A DNA stretch of 64,000 bases. It comes from an uncultured Halomonas sp. GTDB lineage: Bacteria > Pseudomonadota > Gammaproteobacteria > Pseudomonadales > Halomonadaceae. Both the position numbers and the translations under genes were made by a program. This document shows, piece by piece, positions 63,552-64,000 of the stretch (position 1 is its first letter; every line of letters begins with the position of its first letter). The notes under the pieces were generated by a model. That model saw only the letters and a list, made by a program, of their open reading frames with translations, did no database searches and was not told the origin of the DNA. The DNA lies in NCBI RefSeq assembly GCF_947501415.1, contig NZ_CANMVL010000009.1, forward strand, positions 186,001 to 250,000, given 5' to 3'.

Positions 63552-64000
63552 ATGACCGACTCCCCCCTCAAACTCCCGCTCCGCGAGCAGTATGCCGCTC
63601 TGCGCAGCGGTAAACTCACGGCCACCACGCTGGCAGAAACATCGCTGGAAGCTCACCGCATCCGCGGCCAGCACGATCACGCCTACATGACCTGGAACGG
63701 CGAGGCTGCCCTCGCCCACGCCCGGGCCACAGATCAAGTGATTCGTCAGGGGGGAGACACCGGCGCGCTGATGGGCATCCCCGTATCGCTCAAGGATTTA
63801 TTTGCGGTGCCGGGGCTGCCGACCTATGCCGGCTCGTCCCGGCGGCTACCACCACAGTGGGAGCAGGCCGGCCCGCTGGTCAGGGCCCTGCTCGCCCAAC
63901 TGCCCAGCGTGATGGGCAAGACCCATACGGTGGAGTTTGCCTTCGGCGGCCTCGGGACCAATGCCCACTGGGGAGCTCCGCGCAACCCCTGGGATCTTGA
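63552..64000 (+). CDS. amidase signature family protein (cut by window edge)
   Basis: 149 codons visible, no stop before the edge. The amidase-signature N-terminal part has MGIPVSLKDLFAVPGLPTYAGSS, with catalytic Lys81 in SLKD, and MGKTHTVEFAFGGLGTNAHWGAPRNPWD leading into the Gly/Ser-rich region. The Ser-cisSer-Lys triad is completed beyond the window. The family includes GatA, aryl-amidases and allophanate hydrolases, and the substrate cannot be told. An AT-rich 150-bp leader precedes ATG 63552. It marks the likely right border of the accessory stretch. Confidence 0.9.
   Translation, partial: MTDSPLKLPLREQYAALRSGKLTATTLAETSLEAHRIRGQHDHAYMTWNGEAALAHARATDQVIRQGGDTGALMGIPVSLKDLFAVPGLPTYAGSSRRLPPQWEQAGPLVRALLAQLPSVMGKTHTVEFAFGGLGTNAHWGAPRNPWDL

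Overview
The window is about 64 kb of GC-rich chromosome from a gammaproteobacterium. Gene content (a thrS-infC-rpmI-rplT-pheS-pheT-ihfA operon, a Pseudomonas-like aa3 oxidase cluster, class I fumarase, PpnN, RegBA-type redox regulators) and general protein character fit Oceanospirillales, most likely Halomonadaceae (Halomonas or a close relative). That assignment is inference from recognisable families; no rRNA gene is present.

Left part (1-20 kb) is mostly housekeeping on mixed strands. It holds a partial HypT-like LysR regulator, cardiolipin synthase, class I fumarase, a KefB/C-type antiporter whose 5' end is fused to an IS5-type transposase remnant, uvrB, an OsmC/HMA-fold pair, ygfZ and tatD (convergent, sharing one TTATAA for both stops), a secreted 30-residue-repeat protein, prfC, a FocA-type channel, a RegB/RegA-like redox two-component pair, a heptamer repeat array, 3-hydroxybutyrate dehydrogenase, an orphan HybE-family protein, an IMPase, a glutaredoxin and a poorly characterised ORF.

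Middle part (20-45 kb): scoAB (ketone-body CoA transferase) with a divergent LysR regulator; an overlapping run of yihG-like acyltransferase, LysM/LytM lipoprotein and AlkB-like dioxygenase; hemerythrin; an alanine/glycine symporter facing gcvH-gcvP; ppnN; flavodoxin; then the translation operon, in which IF3 starts at ATC and a strong intrinsic terminator lies between rplT and pheS. bdhA and scoAB together give a route from 3-hydroxybutyrate to acetoacetyl-CoA.

Right part (45-55.6 kb) is a cytochrome c oxidase and heme A biogenesis cluster read leftward: DUF2970, coxB with a fused cytochrome c domain, coxA, cox11, coxC, SURF1, a SCO-like CxxxC protein, ctaA and ctaB, with a small DUF2909 gene facing the other way. 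lrgAB follows.

Beyond tRNA-Pro(GGG) at 55.78 kb the character changes to accessory DNA. There is a two-gene McrBC-type system with a predicted EVE-like modified-base reader, a LprI-like protein, a stand-alone PD-(D/E)XK nuclease-fold gene with a coupled small ORF broken by an in-frame stop, a CIA30 protein, an AT-rich small orphan gene, and the start of an amidase cut by the window edge. The 55.9-63.5 kb stretch is the best candidate for a defence or accessory module.
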